Below are positions 19,211 to 27,909 of a DNA stretch of 36,283 nucleotides, in pieces. Numbering within the stretch: position 1 is the stretch's first letter; each line of letters starts with the position of its first letter. The notes under the pieces are model-generated. The model was not told the origin of the DNA. It made no database searches and worked only from the letters and a program-made list of their open reading frames with translations. Made by a program: the position numbers and the translations under genes. The DNA is from Bacillota bacterium (GTDB lineage Bacteria > Bacillota > UBA4882 > UBA8346), in NCBI GenBank assembly GCA_012735315.1, contig JAAYHS010000105.1, forward strand, positions 1-36,283, given 5' to 3'.

Positions 19211-19816
19211 TTATAGAATCCGAAGCAATTGCCGAAACGAATCCACCTGAATCCCGTTATATTGGCGGTTTTCTCTGTTAAATAATATGGGTATAATGCC
19301 GAGCTCAGCAGCGGATTTAAGTCTTTCAGGATAGTCGTCGATAAAAATGCATTCCCGAGGTTTCGCATCCATTTGCTTAAGCGCATCTATATATATCTTT
19401 TTATCAGGCTTTCTCACCCGCATGTTACTGCTAATAAACGCATAGTCGAAATACTGATCGATTTGATGAAACGCCCGCAAATATTGGCTCCATTCGGCTA
19501 TATCATTGGAGAGCAAGGCGATCCTGTACTTATCTTTTAGTTTTTTCACGCAAGCGATGAATTCCGGATCCAATGTGGGCCTGGTCTCCAAATACTCCCT
19601 CTCGATCGACGGTATTTCCGCTTCACTGAAACCAACGCCCTGCCATAAACTTTTTGGCGAAATATTACCGAGACTTGCCTCATGATACAAGCTTAAAATT
19701 CTTTCTTTTGCCACATTGGGCTTCTTTTCCAAAATGTAGGGAACCAGTAGGTCATTGGTGTCGTCGCCTACGGTAAATACAACGCCCATGGCATCGAAAA
19801 TAATATGCTTGATCAA
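19211..19816 (-). CDS. HAD family hydrolase (subfamily IA type)
   Basis: A HAD-type hydrolase of about 201 residues. I choose the TTG start at 19816 because GAGGTGG lies five bases upstream and the product then begins MIKHIIFDAMGVVF; a GTG three codons earlier overlaps the ribosome site. Motif I has the nucleophile D8, but the usual acid two residues on is M10. Motif II is ALLSNDIAEW, motif III KPDKKIY and motif IV FIDDYPERLKSA. The missing second aspartate resembles YihX and epoxide-hydrolase-like HADs. The substrate is unknown; small phosphate esters are the usual targets. Confidence 0.85.
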   Translation of the reverse strand: MIKHIIFDAMGVVFTVGDDTNDLLVPYILEKKPNVAKERILSLYHEASLGNISPKSLWQGVGFSEAEIPSIEREYLETRPTLDPEFIACVKKLKDKYRIALLSNDIAEWSQYLRAFHQIDQYFDYAFISSNMRVRKPDKKIYIDALKQMDAKPRECIFIDDYPERLKSAAELGIIPILFNRENRQYNGIQVDSFRQLLRIL

Positions 19817-20042
19817 AATACCCACCTCGCCATCAAAATACGGGGGTTTTCACGCTTCGGTCGGAACCGGCGCATGATGCCCAAAAAAGCGAGCGTAACG
19901 GTTTGGCCATCTGTACTATTAACCGCGAATCATAATTAACTCCTCTTTTTTTGATATTACAATATCGCAAATTTTAGATAAAAACTTTATAGCTAATTCC
20001 AAAGACGGGGCTGAAATCCTTCTTTCGGCAGACCGTTTTTAA

Positions 20043-20068
20043 TAAAAAAACCGCGGACAACCGCGGCT
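20043..20068 (-). terminator. Rho-independent terminator downstream of gerW
   Basis: CCGCGG (20051-20056), a four-base spacer and CCGCGG (20061-20066) form a GC stem, followed on the minus strand by seven T. It begins just past the gerW stop codon. Confidence 0.9.
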
Positions 20069-20071
20069 GAT

Positions 20072-20506
20072 TCAGTGCATTTCTTGAGGTTTGGGCCTTA
20101 CTATAGTCTGTATTTTATCGAGTAATTGGGGAGCGGAGTCCAGGATTCGATCCACCAAGACATTACTTTCAACGGGCAATAATTTGATCTGCTCTTTCCC
20201 AACCACTAAAAAAGCTACCGGATTAATAGTAATTCCGGCGCCGCTGCCTCCTCCGAAAGGGAGGTTGTTTAATTCGGCAGCCGCTCCTTGTTGAGTACGA
20301 TCCTTCTCTTTTTCTTTAGGCGTAATTCCATTAGTTTCAAACTCGCTGCCCCCGGCGGCAAATCCGAACGAAACCCTGGAAATAGGCACAATTACGGTTC
20401 CATCGGGAGTCTCCACCGGATCTCCCAAGATGGTATTGACATCAACCATTTCCTTGATATTTTCCATGGCGGTTTTCATCAAACCCTCTATCGGATGATT
20501 AATCAA
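20072..20506 (-). CDS. gerW: GerW family sporulation protein (YtfJ)
   Basis: A protein of about 144 residues of the GerW/YtfJ family, needed in B. subtilis for normal spore germination. Diagnostic segments are HPIEGLMKTAMENIKEMVDV, the glycine-rich FGGGSGAGITINPVAFLVV and the C-terminal LDKIQTIV. I prefer a TTG start at 20506: GGGAGG is then eight bases upstream, whereas the GTG at 20515 overlaps it. It overlaps the end of the DUF2953 gene, as in the ytfI-ytfJ pair of Bacillus. It points to a spore-forming host. Confidence 0.93.
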   Translation of the reverse strand: MINHPIEGLMKTAMENIKEMVDVNTILGDPVETPDGTVIVPISRVSFGFAAGGSEFETNGITPKEKEKDRTQQGAAAELNNLPFGGGSGAGITINPVAFLVVGKEQIKLLPVESNVLVDRILDSAPQLLDKIQTIVRPKPQEMH

Positions 20507-21185
20507 TTCCGACACCTCCCTTCATCAACCGATGGCGCCAATATGCCAGAAAAGAAGCAATAATAATATAGCCCAGTTTGACACGGAATATACAGTCGAA
20601 GAGCGTGTCCAAACCGAGAGATTGATAATCGACGATCACTTTTATTTCCGGTTTTTGCGCAAATCGCAATTCACGATTGAGGGTTTGGAGCAATCCCGCT
20701 TTCAATCCCCAAATCAATCCGAAAGCGACGGCGGTTGCCGCCGATTGACCTAGCCCCACCTTGGTGATCCAAACCAAGCGGCGAAACTCGCCCTTTTTTT
20801 CCAATTTCTCCGCTACCAACAACCAGCGATGGAAACGCGCCGGAAGAAAGTAACTAAGCAAAGTAATGCCCAAACCGTAATGACGGTAACGGTGTAAAAA
20901 TTCCCGCAAACCGCGGGAATTTCCTTGATAAGGCGATACCTTTTCAATTGTTTGCTTTCTTTGATAAAACAGCCAGTTTCCTGAGATTTTTTCCCTGACC
21001 TTTACCCCCCGGGGGGTCGGATTAAGCAAACTAATCTGACGTCGCCGCTTTAATAAACCGTTCAAAAAAGTCAATTCCATGATCAGCGTATCGTCCCAGG
21101 CGACTTTTTGGTAGTAAAACCTGAATTGCACCGGCAAAAAGAAAAATAGACAAAACATTCCGATAAAGAGCGTTAATTCAACCAC
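20499..21185 (-). CDS. DUF2953 domain protein (YtfI-like)
   Basis: The 228-residue protein resembles DUF2953 (YtfI), regularly encoded next to GerW. It has an N-terminal membrane helix (residues 2-20, VELTLFIGMFCLFFFLPVQ), a basic soluble middle part with FLNGLLKRRR, a GLGQSAATAVAFGLIWGL helix, a beta stretch ending KIVDYQ-like residues (EIKVIVDYQSLGLDTLFDCIFRVKLGYII), and a final helix. The function is unknown; pairing with gerW suggests a role in sporulation or germination. The start is GTG behind GGGGTGG. The two genes share a terminator. Confidence 0.85.
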   Translation of the reverse strand: MVELTLFIGMFCLFFFLPVQFRFYYQKVAWDDTLIMELTFLNGLLKRRRQISLLNPTPRGVKVREKISGNWLFYQRKQTIEKVSPYQGNSRGLREFLHRYRHYGLGITLLSYFLPARFHRWLLVAEKLEKKGEFRRLVWITKVGLGQSAATAVAFGLIWGLKAGLLQTLNRELRFAQKPEIKVIVDYQSLGLDTLFDCIFRVKLGYIIIASFLAYWRHRLMKGGVGID

Positions 21186-21314
21186 TAAGCCACCCCGGTC
21201 GCCGTTGAAGTCAAATTTTAATTCAATTTACCCATCTCTATGCCTGAAAGGAGGCATTAGCGAGCAGCAAGAAGACAACTTTTGTCAAATTTACTTCATC
21301 ATATCTGTTTTATC

Positions 21315-24038
21315 CTATTTTACCACCGCCTTTACAGCCCTATTCGTATTCCAATGAAAGTAAGCCAGGTGTTTCCGGATTACTCTGCGGAACCTAAATG
21401 CCAGATCGCCGCAAAAAGCGACCGAAACAACAGCGAATAAAATTAAAAACCAATCCCTTTCCGTTAATGACCCGGTATCGAAGATTTTTTGGAACCAAGG
21501 CAGATAGACGACGGTAAGCTGCATCAAGGTTGAAATCATCACCGCCCCTACTAAATAGAGGTTTTGAAAGGGATTGTTCTTTAAAAAACTATGGCGTTCG
21601 GAACGGCACTGAAAAACGAAGCACAATTGGGCAAAGACTAAAGTGGTAAATGCCGTCGTCCTGGCCAAGACCAAACCCTGGCCGTCGCGGAGCTGAATGA
21701 GATAAACGCCTAAAGTGGCCAAGCCGATTAACAAACCTTGCAGGACGATCTTCCAGCCCAACCCCCGGCTGAAAATTCCTTCCCGGGACGGACGGGGCGG
21801 CCGGGACATGACTCCCGGTTCGGCGGGGTCCATGCCCAGGGCGATCGCCGGCAACCCGTCGGTCACCAGATTAACCCATAACATTTGAATCGGCAACAGC
21901 GGGAACGGCAAACCCAATAAGATTCCGCCGAACATCGTTAAAATCTCGCCGATGTTGCAGCTTAACAAATAACGAATGAATTTCCGGATATTATCGTAAA
22001 TGATCCGGCCTTCTTCCACCGCCGCCACGATCGTTGCAAAATTGTCGTCGGCGATGATCATCGACGAGGCCTCTTTGGTGACGTCGGTGCCGGAAATTCC
22101 CATGGCCACTCCGATATCGGATTCCTTGACCGCGGGAGCGTCATTAACGCCGTCGCCGGTCATCGCCACAACCTCCCCGTTTTGCTTCAGGGCTTTAACC
22201 ACTCTCAATTTATGGTGCGGCGAGACTCGGGCAAAGATGTCAATCTCTCCGATTACCCGCGTCAGTTCCGCATCGGAGAGTCGGTCCAACTCCACCCCGG
22301 TGATAATTTTTCCTTCCGGCCTTAATAATGAAATCTGTTTGCCGATTGCCGCCGCGGTCCGCGGATAATCCCCGGTAATCATCTTAACCTGGATCCCCGC
22401 CCGTTTCGCTTTTATGACCGCTTGCCCGGACTCGGGCCGGGGCGGATCGGTCATGCCCATTAAACCGGTAAAGATCAAGTCCCGCTCCGGGTCGCCGGGG
22501 TCCCTTTCCTTGATTTCCCCCGGTTCTACCAGACGATAGGCAAAGGCCAAGACTCTTAACGCCTCCGCCCCCCAGCGGTCGATTTCCGCTTTGATTTGCG
22601 ACTTTAATTCGGGAGTCAACTCAATCACGGATTGACCTTTCAAAAAATGGACGGACCGCTCTAAAATTACGTCGGCCGCTCCCTTTACCATTAACAGCCG
22701 GCCTTCTTGCGCTTCTTTCACCCATACTCCCATCCGTTTCCGTTCCGAACTGAAGGGGATCTCCCCTTCGCGCCGCAGCCTCTTAGCCAACCCTTGGGCG
22801 GTTATTCCGTACCCGGCGGCAACGGCGACGATCGCGGCTTCGGTCGGTTCGCCGGTTATTTGATACCGACCCTTTTTTTGATGATTCTCTTCCAAATAGG
22901 CATTATTGCATAAGGCGCCGATTTCCAGTAACCGCTTGATATCGAACGAGAGTTTAACCCCATTTCTCGGGCTGCTTTCAGGTTTCAAAAGGTATTCCCG
23001 GCCTCCGGCCCAAATCTTGGTGACCGTCAATTTATTCTGAGTCAGGGTGCCGGTTTTGTCGGAGCAAATCACCGTAGCGCAACCGAGAGTTTCCACCGCC
23101 GGCAGTTTGCGAACAATCGCCTTCCGTTTGATCATCTTTTGGACCCCCACCGCCAACGCAATAGTGACTATCGCCGGTAAACCCTCCGGGATTGCCGCTA
23201 CCGCCAGGCTGACCGCGGCCATAAACATCTGCCGGGGCGGTTCCCCCCTCAACACTCCCAAAGTTCCGACCATCGCGCAAACCCCGAGACAAATAACGAC
23301 CAACCATCTTCCCAATTGTTCCAACCGTTTTTGCAGCGGGGTGGCTTCATCCTCGGTTTGGCTAATCATTCCGGCGATCTTTCCGATCTCGGTCTTCATC
23401 CCGGTAGCGCAAACCACGGCTTTTCCCCTGCCGCTGGTAACCACGGTTCCGGCAAAAACCATGTTCCGTTGGTCGCCCAGGACCGGATTGGTCTGCGATA
23501 GGACTTCCTCCGTCTTCGCCACCGCCATCGACTCGCCGGTTAAAGTAGCTTCGTTTATTTCCAGATTTATCGCTGCAACGATCCGGCCGTCGGCCGGAAC
23601 CCGGTCGCCGCTCTCCAAGGCGATAATATCGCCGGGAACCAATTCTTTAGCGGGGATCCTTTGCGGCTTTCCGTCGCGCCAAACATGCGCCAGGGGCGAA
23701 GTTAATTCTTTCAAAGCCTCCAGGGACTTTTCCGCCCGATATTCCTGAAAAAAACCCAGAAGCGCGTTTAAAATTATAATCGCCAGGATCGTCAGCGCAT
23801 CCTCTTGTTCCCCCAAAAATCCGGAGACCAACGCGGCTCCGATTAAAACCAGCACCATAAAATCGGTAAACTGATCGGCGAAAATCCGCCACGGGGAGAT
23901 TTTGCGCACGGCGCTGAGTTGATTTTGACCAACCTCTTCCAACCGCCTGCTTGCTTCCGCCGCGGTCAAACCATGTTCGATATTGGTGGATAACGCCTTA
24001 ACCGTTTGCGCCGCGCTTAAATTAAACCAGTTGTTCAT
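21315..24038 (-). CDS. Calcium-translocating P-type ATPase, SERCA type
   Basis: The 907-residue protein is a type IIA P-ATPase. It shows the TGES loop (TLTGESMAVAK), the phosphorylation motif DKTGTLTQ with D327, the Ca2+-site helix AAIPEGLPAIV with E285, the hinge TGDGVNDAPAVK and the sixth membrane helix NLVTDGLPAIALGMDP, whose N, T and D are also Ca2+ ligands. Ten membrane helices are expected. It pumps Ca2+ out of the cytosol at the expense of ATP; in spore formers such pumps are linked with Ca2+ handling in sporulation. The ATG has GGAGGT upstream. It is a single-gene unit divergent from rqcH. Confidence 0.95.
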   Translation of the reverse strand: MNNWFNLSAAQTVKALSTNIEHGLTAAEASRRLEEVGQNQLSAVRKISPWRIFADQFTDFMVLVLIGAALVSGFLGEQEDALTILAIIILNALLGFFQEYRAEKSLEALKELTSPLAHVWRDGKPQRIPAKELVPGDIIALESGDRVPADGRIVAAINLEINEATLTGESMAVAKTEEVLSQTNPVLGDQRNMVFAGTVVTSGRGKAVVCATGMKTEIGKIAGMISQTEDEATPLQKRLEQLGRWLVVICLGVCAMVGTLGVLRGEPPRQMFMAAVSLAVAAIPEGLPAIVTIALAVGVQKMIKRKAIVRKLPAVETLGCATVICSDKTGTLTQNKLTVTKIWAGGREYLLKPESSPRNGVKLSFDIKRLLEIGALCNNAYLEENHQKKGRYQITGEPTEAAIVAVAAGYGITAQGLAKRLRREGEIPFSSERKRMGVWVKEAQEGRLLMVKGAADVILERSVHFLKGQSVIELTPELKSQIKAEIDRWGAEALRVLAFAYRLVEPGEIKERDPGDPERDLIFTGLMGMTDPPRPESGQAVIKAKRAGIQVKMITGDYPRTAAAIGKQISLLRPEGKIITGVELDRLSDAELTRVIGEIDIFARVSPHHKLRVVKALKQNGEVVAMTGDGVNDAPAVKESDIGVAMGISGTDVTKEASSMIIADDNFATIVAAVEEGRIIYDNIRKFIRYLLSCNIGEILTMFGGILLGLPFPLLPIQMLWVNLVTDGLPAIALGMDPAEPGVMSRPPRPSREGIFSRGLGWKIVLQGLLIGLATLGVYLIQLRDGQGLVLARTTAFTTLVFAQLCFVFQCRSERHSFLKNNPFQNLYLVGAVMISTLMQLTVVYLPWFQKIFDTGSLTERDWFLILFAVVSVAFCGDLAFRFRRVIRKHLAYFHWNTNRAVKAVVK

Positions 24039-24111
24039 CTTTTACCTCCAGATTGATCTACTCAATCATATGTTTGAATATATTTCAGCAGACCAATGAG
24101 AAGGAAAAATG

Positions 24112-24140
24112 TTGACGTCCGGAAAAGTGACGGATACAAT
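24112..24140 (+). promoter_or_regulatory. Sigma-A promoter of rqcH
   Basis: -35 TTGACG (24112-24117), a 17-base spacer and -10 TACAAT (24135-24140), each hexamer one base off consensus. It lies about 130 bases before the rqcH start codon; the predicted transcript begins inside the following direct repeat. Confidence 0.7.
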
Positions 24141-24145
24141 AAAGC

Positions 24146-24173
24146 AGGAGTCGGGAGTTGAGGAGTCGGGAGT
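24146..24173. repeat. 13-base direct repeat AGGAGTCGGGAGT in the rqcH leader
   Basis: AGGAGTCGGGAGT occurs at 24146-24158 and again at 24161-24173, separated by two bases, and is followed by CGG. The units are themselves made of GGAGTC/GGGAGT words. It starts about six bases past the -10 of the rqcH promoter, so it would form the 5' end of the transcript. Confidence 0.85.
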
Positions 24174-24269
24174 CGGCACTAGAAGCTGCGAATCAAAGCG
24201 TTAGCGCCCAACCAACCTACCGGCTTCCGTCTACCGACTATAAATACTGAAATTATCGGAGGTTCCCCT

Positions 24270-26042
24270 ATGCCGCTTGATGCTCCCGTTATCGCAGCGC
24301 TTGCCGGTGAAATTAACCGTCTGCTGCCGGTTAGGGTCGACCGGATCCATCAGCCACGCCAGGATGAATTTATCCTGTCTTGTTTTGGAAAGGGCCGGCC
24401 GTTCGAGCTTTTATGCTCGATGCACCCCCGGTTTGCCCGAATTCAGCTATTTGAAGATCCTTTGGAAGACCCGGCAACCCCCTATCCCTTTTGCATGCTG
24501 CTCCGCAGGCATTTTGGCGGCTCCAAGTTGGTTAGCGTCGCTTCCGTTCCTTTTGAAAGGATCGTTGAGCTAACCTTTGAAGTTTATGAAGAGTTGAGCG
24601 GCCTTACCAAAAAAACGGTCCATCTGGAACTCACCGGTAAAAGCTCAAATTTAATCGTCACCGATGAACGGAAAATCATTATCGATCTGTGGCGGAAAGC
24701 GGACGATTTCAAATCCCGGGAAAGAGAGCTTGCTCCGGGAAGCAAATACGAACTCCCTTCAACCGGAGGACGTTGGCGGCCGGTTACCGTCGGCCGCGCC
24801 GATTTTATCGACCTGGCTTCCCAACTACCGCCGGAGGTTACACCCGCTCAATTTTTATTAAAGCACTGGTATGGCCTTTCAACGTTAATGGCCGCTGAAA
24901 TAATAAGGGACGCCGGCTTAAAACCGGATCTGCCCTGCAGTCAATATTCGGAAACCGGTTTCGCCGCTCTTTGGGAGTCTTTTCAAAAGTGGGCCGATTC
25001 CGTCGCCGCAGGCGACTTTGAACCGTGTTGTCTGTATGATAATGAAGGAAAACCGGTGGATTGCTCCGCATTGCCGATCCGTCATCCCGGAACGGGATTA
25101 ACCGTCAAACCTGTTTCTTCGCTGAACCGGGCGGTAGCCGAGATCTTCGGAAGCAGACAAGCGAAGGAATACTTGATGGAACAACAACGCAATTTATTAA
25201 AAAAAGTCGGAGCCGCCCTTAAAAAAACCCGAAACAAACTGGAGAAACAAGAACAAGAGGCGATTCAAGCGGAACAAGGGGACGAATGGCGGATCCTGGG
25301 GGAACTACTGACCGCTTACGGCTCCCAAATCCAACCCGGAAGCAAGTCGGTCCGTATACCCAATCATTATGATCCGGATAACCGGGAGGTGGAGATACCG
25401 CTTAACCCGGCTCTCACTATTTGGGAGAACGCGCAAATCTACTTTAAAAAATATCAAAAAGCCAAAAAGGGGCGGCTCGCCATCGCCGCCCAAATTCAGA
25501 AAACCAAGGAAAGCCTCGACTATCTGGAAAGCATCGAGACAATGATTCTCAATGCAACCACACCGGTCGACTTGAATTTGATTCGGGAAGAATGGGAGTT
25601 AACCGAAGACGAAAAGGTTCCCAAAGGGAAAAAAACCGTTCCGAAGAAGGAATCCCCGGTTGAACCGCGCCAATTTCAAACCCCGGCCGGACATCTCTTA
25701 TTGGTTGGAAGGAACAATCTCCAAAACGACCGGCTTACCTTTAAAATCGCGGCTCCGTCCGACTGGTGGTTTCATACTCAAAAGATCCCCGGCTCCCATG
25801 TGATTTTACGTCCCAAACCGGGAACCGCGGTGGATGAAACGACTATCAATTTCGCCTGCCATTTGGCGGTCTACTATTCCAAAGCCCGTGAGTCCACCAA
25901 AGTACCGGTTGATTACACCCAACGTAAATATGTAAAAAAACCACGGGGGGCCAAACCGGGATTCGTGATTTACGATAACTATAAAACCGCCGTGATCACG
26001 CCGGACCGGGAATTATTGAAGACTTTAGGAATAATCGAATAA
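24270..26042 (+). CDS. rqcH: RqcH/FbpA-type NFACT protein (ribosome quality control)
   Basis: The 590-residue protein has the NFACT architecture. There is an NFACT-N domain (about 1-180, DAPVIAALAGEINRLLPVRVD), a helix-hairpin-helix part, a long coiled coil (about 300-430, KKVGAALKKTRNKLEKQEQE), and a C-terminal NFACT-R RNA-binding domain (about 465-570, with DWWFHTQKIPGSHVIL). RqcH binds stalled 50S-peptidyl-tRNA complexes and directs alanine tailing. The usual Asp-Arg pair of the N domain is Glu-Arg here (E96-R97). ATG with GGAGG seven bases upstream. Older names are fibronectin-binding protein or FbpA. Confidence 0.94.
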   Translation: MPLDAPVIAALAGEINRLLPVRVDRIHQPRQDEFILSCFGKGRPFELLCSMHPRFARIQLFEDPLEDPATPYPFCMLLRRHFGGSKLVSVASVPFERIVELTFEVYEELSGLTKKTVHLELTGKSSNLIVTDERKIIIDLWRKADDFKSRERELAPGSKYELPSTGGRWRPVTVGRADFIDLASQLPPEVTPAQFLLKHWYGLSTLMAAEIIRDAGLKPDLPCSQYSETGFAALWESFQKWADSVAAGDFEPCCLYDNEGKPVDCSALPIRHPGTGLTVKPVSSLNRAVAEIFGSRQAKEYLMEQQRNLLKKVGAALKKTRNKLEKQEQEAIQAEQGDEWRILGELLTAYGSQIQPGSKSVRIPNHYDPDNREVEIPLNPALTIWENAQIYFKKYQKAKKGRLAIAAQIQKTKESLDYLESIETMILNATTPVDLNLIREEWELTEDEKVPKGKKTVPKKESPVEPRQFQTPAGHLLLVGRNNLQNDRLTFKIAAPSDWWFHTQKIPGSHVILRPKPGTAVDETTINFACHLAVYYSKARESTKVPVDYTQRKYVKKPRGAKPGFVIYDNYKTAVITPDRELLKTLGIIE

Positions 26043-26076
26043 AAGGGCCGCGCAAAAAGCGCAGCCCCTTTTTTAA
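26041..26076. terminator. Bidirectional terminator between rqcH and the acyl-CoA ligase gene
   Basis: GGGCCGCGC (26045-26053), loop AAAAA and GCGCAGCCC (26059-26067) form a nine-pair stem with one wobble or mismatch. A-rich sequence precedes it and six T follow it, so it can end transcripts from both convergent genes. Confidence 0.9.
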
Positions 26077-27698
26077 TCCCGTACCCCGACCGCCGCGACT
26101 TGCTCCTTGAGCAACCGGCGCAGCACTTTACCCACCGAATTACGGGGCAGTTCCTGAATAAACTCGATTTTATGAGGAACCTTGAACTTCGAAAGATGAT
26201 CGGCGCAATAATTACGCAGTTCTCTTTCGGTAGTCGCCGCGGTCTCTTTTAAAACCACATACGCCTGAGGCACTTCGCCGCGGAGCGGATGGGGAACGCC
26301 GATGGCGGCCGCCTCTTTGACCGCGGGATGAGCATAAAGCACATCCTCGATCTCCCGGGGATAAATTTTTTCGCCCCCCATAATTATCATATCTTTTAAA
26401 CGATCGGCGATAAAAACGTATCCATCCTCGTCCAAGCTCCCCAAATCCCCGGTGCGTAACCACCCGTCCTTTAGCACCAAGGCCGTTTCCTCCGGTTGTT
26501 GCCAATAACCTTGCATCACTTGAGGGCCTTTCACTACGATTTCCCCAACCACGCCCGGTTCGGTAATCTCCCGGCCGGTTTGGGGATCCACGATTTTAAC
26601 ATCCGTATCCGGAATCGGTACGCCGACGCTGCCGTACTTTACCCGTCCGTAAATCGGAGTCAAGGCCACCGCCGGGGAACATTCCGAAAGGCCGTATCCT
26701 TCCCGCAACTTACCGCCGGTTATTTTTTCAAACTTCTCGTGAACCGCGACCGAAAGCGGCGCGGAACCGCACATGCAGGCCTCAATCGAACTCAAGTCAT
26801 AATTATGCCCGTCACGCATGGCAATCGCGCCGTACATCGCCGGAACGCCCATGAACAGGTTGGGTTTATATTTGTCGATTAATCGCATTAACTCATTGAG
26901 ATCGAATTTGGAAAGAATTATGATTGAAGAGCCGCTGAGGACGGCGTGGTTCATGGTGGTGCTCATGGCGTAGATATGAAACATGGGAATCACACAGACA
27001 AAACTCCCTTGTCCGTCCTGATAAACATTTTTAAACCAATAACGGAACTGGGTGGCGTTGACCACCAAATTGGCGTGGGAAAGCATGGCGCCTTTATAAA
27101 TCCCGGTAGTGCCCCCGGTATACTGCAGATTGGCGATGGTATCCGGAGTTATTTCAATTTGCGGATCAACCGCCGGGTATTTAAATAATTCCTCTTCAAG
27201 CCTAATAACGCCGGTCGGCGCTTCATACCGATGATTTTCTTTGAAGGGAACCCGGATATCGGTTACAATTACTTTTAATCCTTCAGTTCCAATTTGTTTT
27301 AATACCGGAAAATTTTCGATCCCGGCGACAATCAATCTCATGCCGCTATTTTTAATGATATAAGCCAAATCGTTGCCAGTAAAATGAGGATTAATCGGGA
27401 CCGCTATCGCCCCGGCGCGTAAAATTCCAAAATAGGAAAAAACGAACTGCGGCGAGTTGAGCAGTTGGATTCCGACTCGGTCTCCCGGTTTAATCCCCGA
27501 TTCGATAAGCAGGTTTGCCATCCTCGATACGAGATCGTTGAGTTCCCGATAAGTCCATCGTTCATCCAAATAAATCATGGAGGTTTGACCGCCGAACCTG
27601 ATTGTTGTATCATGCAAAACCTCGGACAAAGTCACGTTCGGATAGTCGATATGAGCTGAAATACCCGGTTCATAGGCATTATGCCATTTTCGTTCCAA
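26073..27698 (-). CDS. Long-chain fatty-acid-CoA ligase (AMP-binding family)
   Basis: An ANL-superfamily enzyme of 541 residues that activates a fatty acid with ATP and CoA. Motifs in order are YTGGTTGIYKGAMLSH (P-loop-like A3), GYGLSECSPAV (A5), GWLRTGDLG (A7), DRLKDMIIMGGEKIYPREIE (A8) and PRNSVGKVLRR with the catalytic lysine (A10). I place the start at TTG 27698, behind AAGGGG at good spacing; the product then begins MERKWHNAYEPG, as in the family. An in-frame ATG at 27773 would add 25 hydrophobic or basic residues and is poorly served by a ribosome site. No other fatty-acid gene is adjacent. Confidence 0.9.
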   Translation of the reverse strand: MERKWHNAYEPGISAHIDYPNVTLSEVLHDTTIRFGGQTSMIYLDERWTYRELNDLVSRMANLLIESGIKPGDRVGIQLLNSPQFVFSYFGILRAGAIAVPINPHFTGNDLAYIIKNSGMRLIVAGIENFPVLKQIGTEGLKVIVTDIRVPFKENHRYEAPTGVIRLEEELFKYPAVDPQIEITPDTIANLQYTGGTTGIYKGAMLSHANLVVNATQFRYWFKNVYQDGQGSFVCVIPMFHIYAMSTTMNHAVLSGSSIIILSKFDLNELMRLIDKYKPNLFMGVPAMYGAIAMRDGHNYDLSSIEACMCGSAPLSVAVHEKFEKITGGKLREGYGLSECSPAVALTPIYGRVKYGSVGVPIPDTDVKIVDPQTGREITEPGVVGEIVVKGPQVMQGYWQQPEETALVLKDGWLRTGDLGSLDEDGYVFIADRLKDMIIMGGEKIYPREIEDVLYAHPAVKEAAAIGVPHPLRGEVPQAYVVLKETAATTERELRNYCADHLSKFKVPHKIEFIQELPRNSVGKVLRRLLKEQVAAVGVRD

Positions 27699-27854
27699 AA
27701 TTATTCCCCTTTCAGTTACCGGTTTTTTGAAATAAAAAAGTAACTTAAAAAAATTCGTTAAAAAGTCTGCCATTCCTGCCGTGATTTATTAAGTCGCGGT
27801 TCAGTTTAATAATCCGGCGGTTTATTATGTTTCAGTTTCTCTTAATATAAATTG

Positions 27855-27880
27855 AAAAAGCTCGCCCTGTTGGACGAGCC
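27855..27880 (-). terminator. Rho-independent terminator downstream of the secreted 190-residue protein gene
   Basis: On the minus strand GCTCGTCC, loop AACA and GGGCGAGC form an eight-pair stem with one mismatch or wobble, followed by TTTTT. It lies about 30 bases past the stop of the gene at 27910. Confidence 0.85.
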
Positions 27881-27909
27881 GCTATTTATTTAAGCCTGTT
27901 AAATCTAAA

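Noticed and set aside
23047-23748. 233-codon plus-strand frame inside the Ca2+ ATPase gene
   Set aside because: It lies wholly antisense to conserved P-ATPase motifs, so it is a shadow of a GC-rich coding region.
26073-27773. Longer acyl-CoA ligase beginning at ATG 27773
   Set aside because: The extra 25 residues do not fit the family and the ATG lacks a properly spaced ribosome site, whereas TTG 27698 has one. The longer form cannot be fully excluded.
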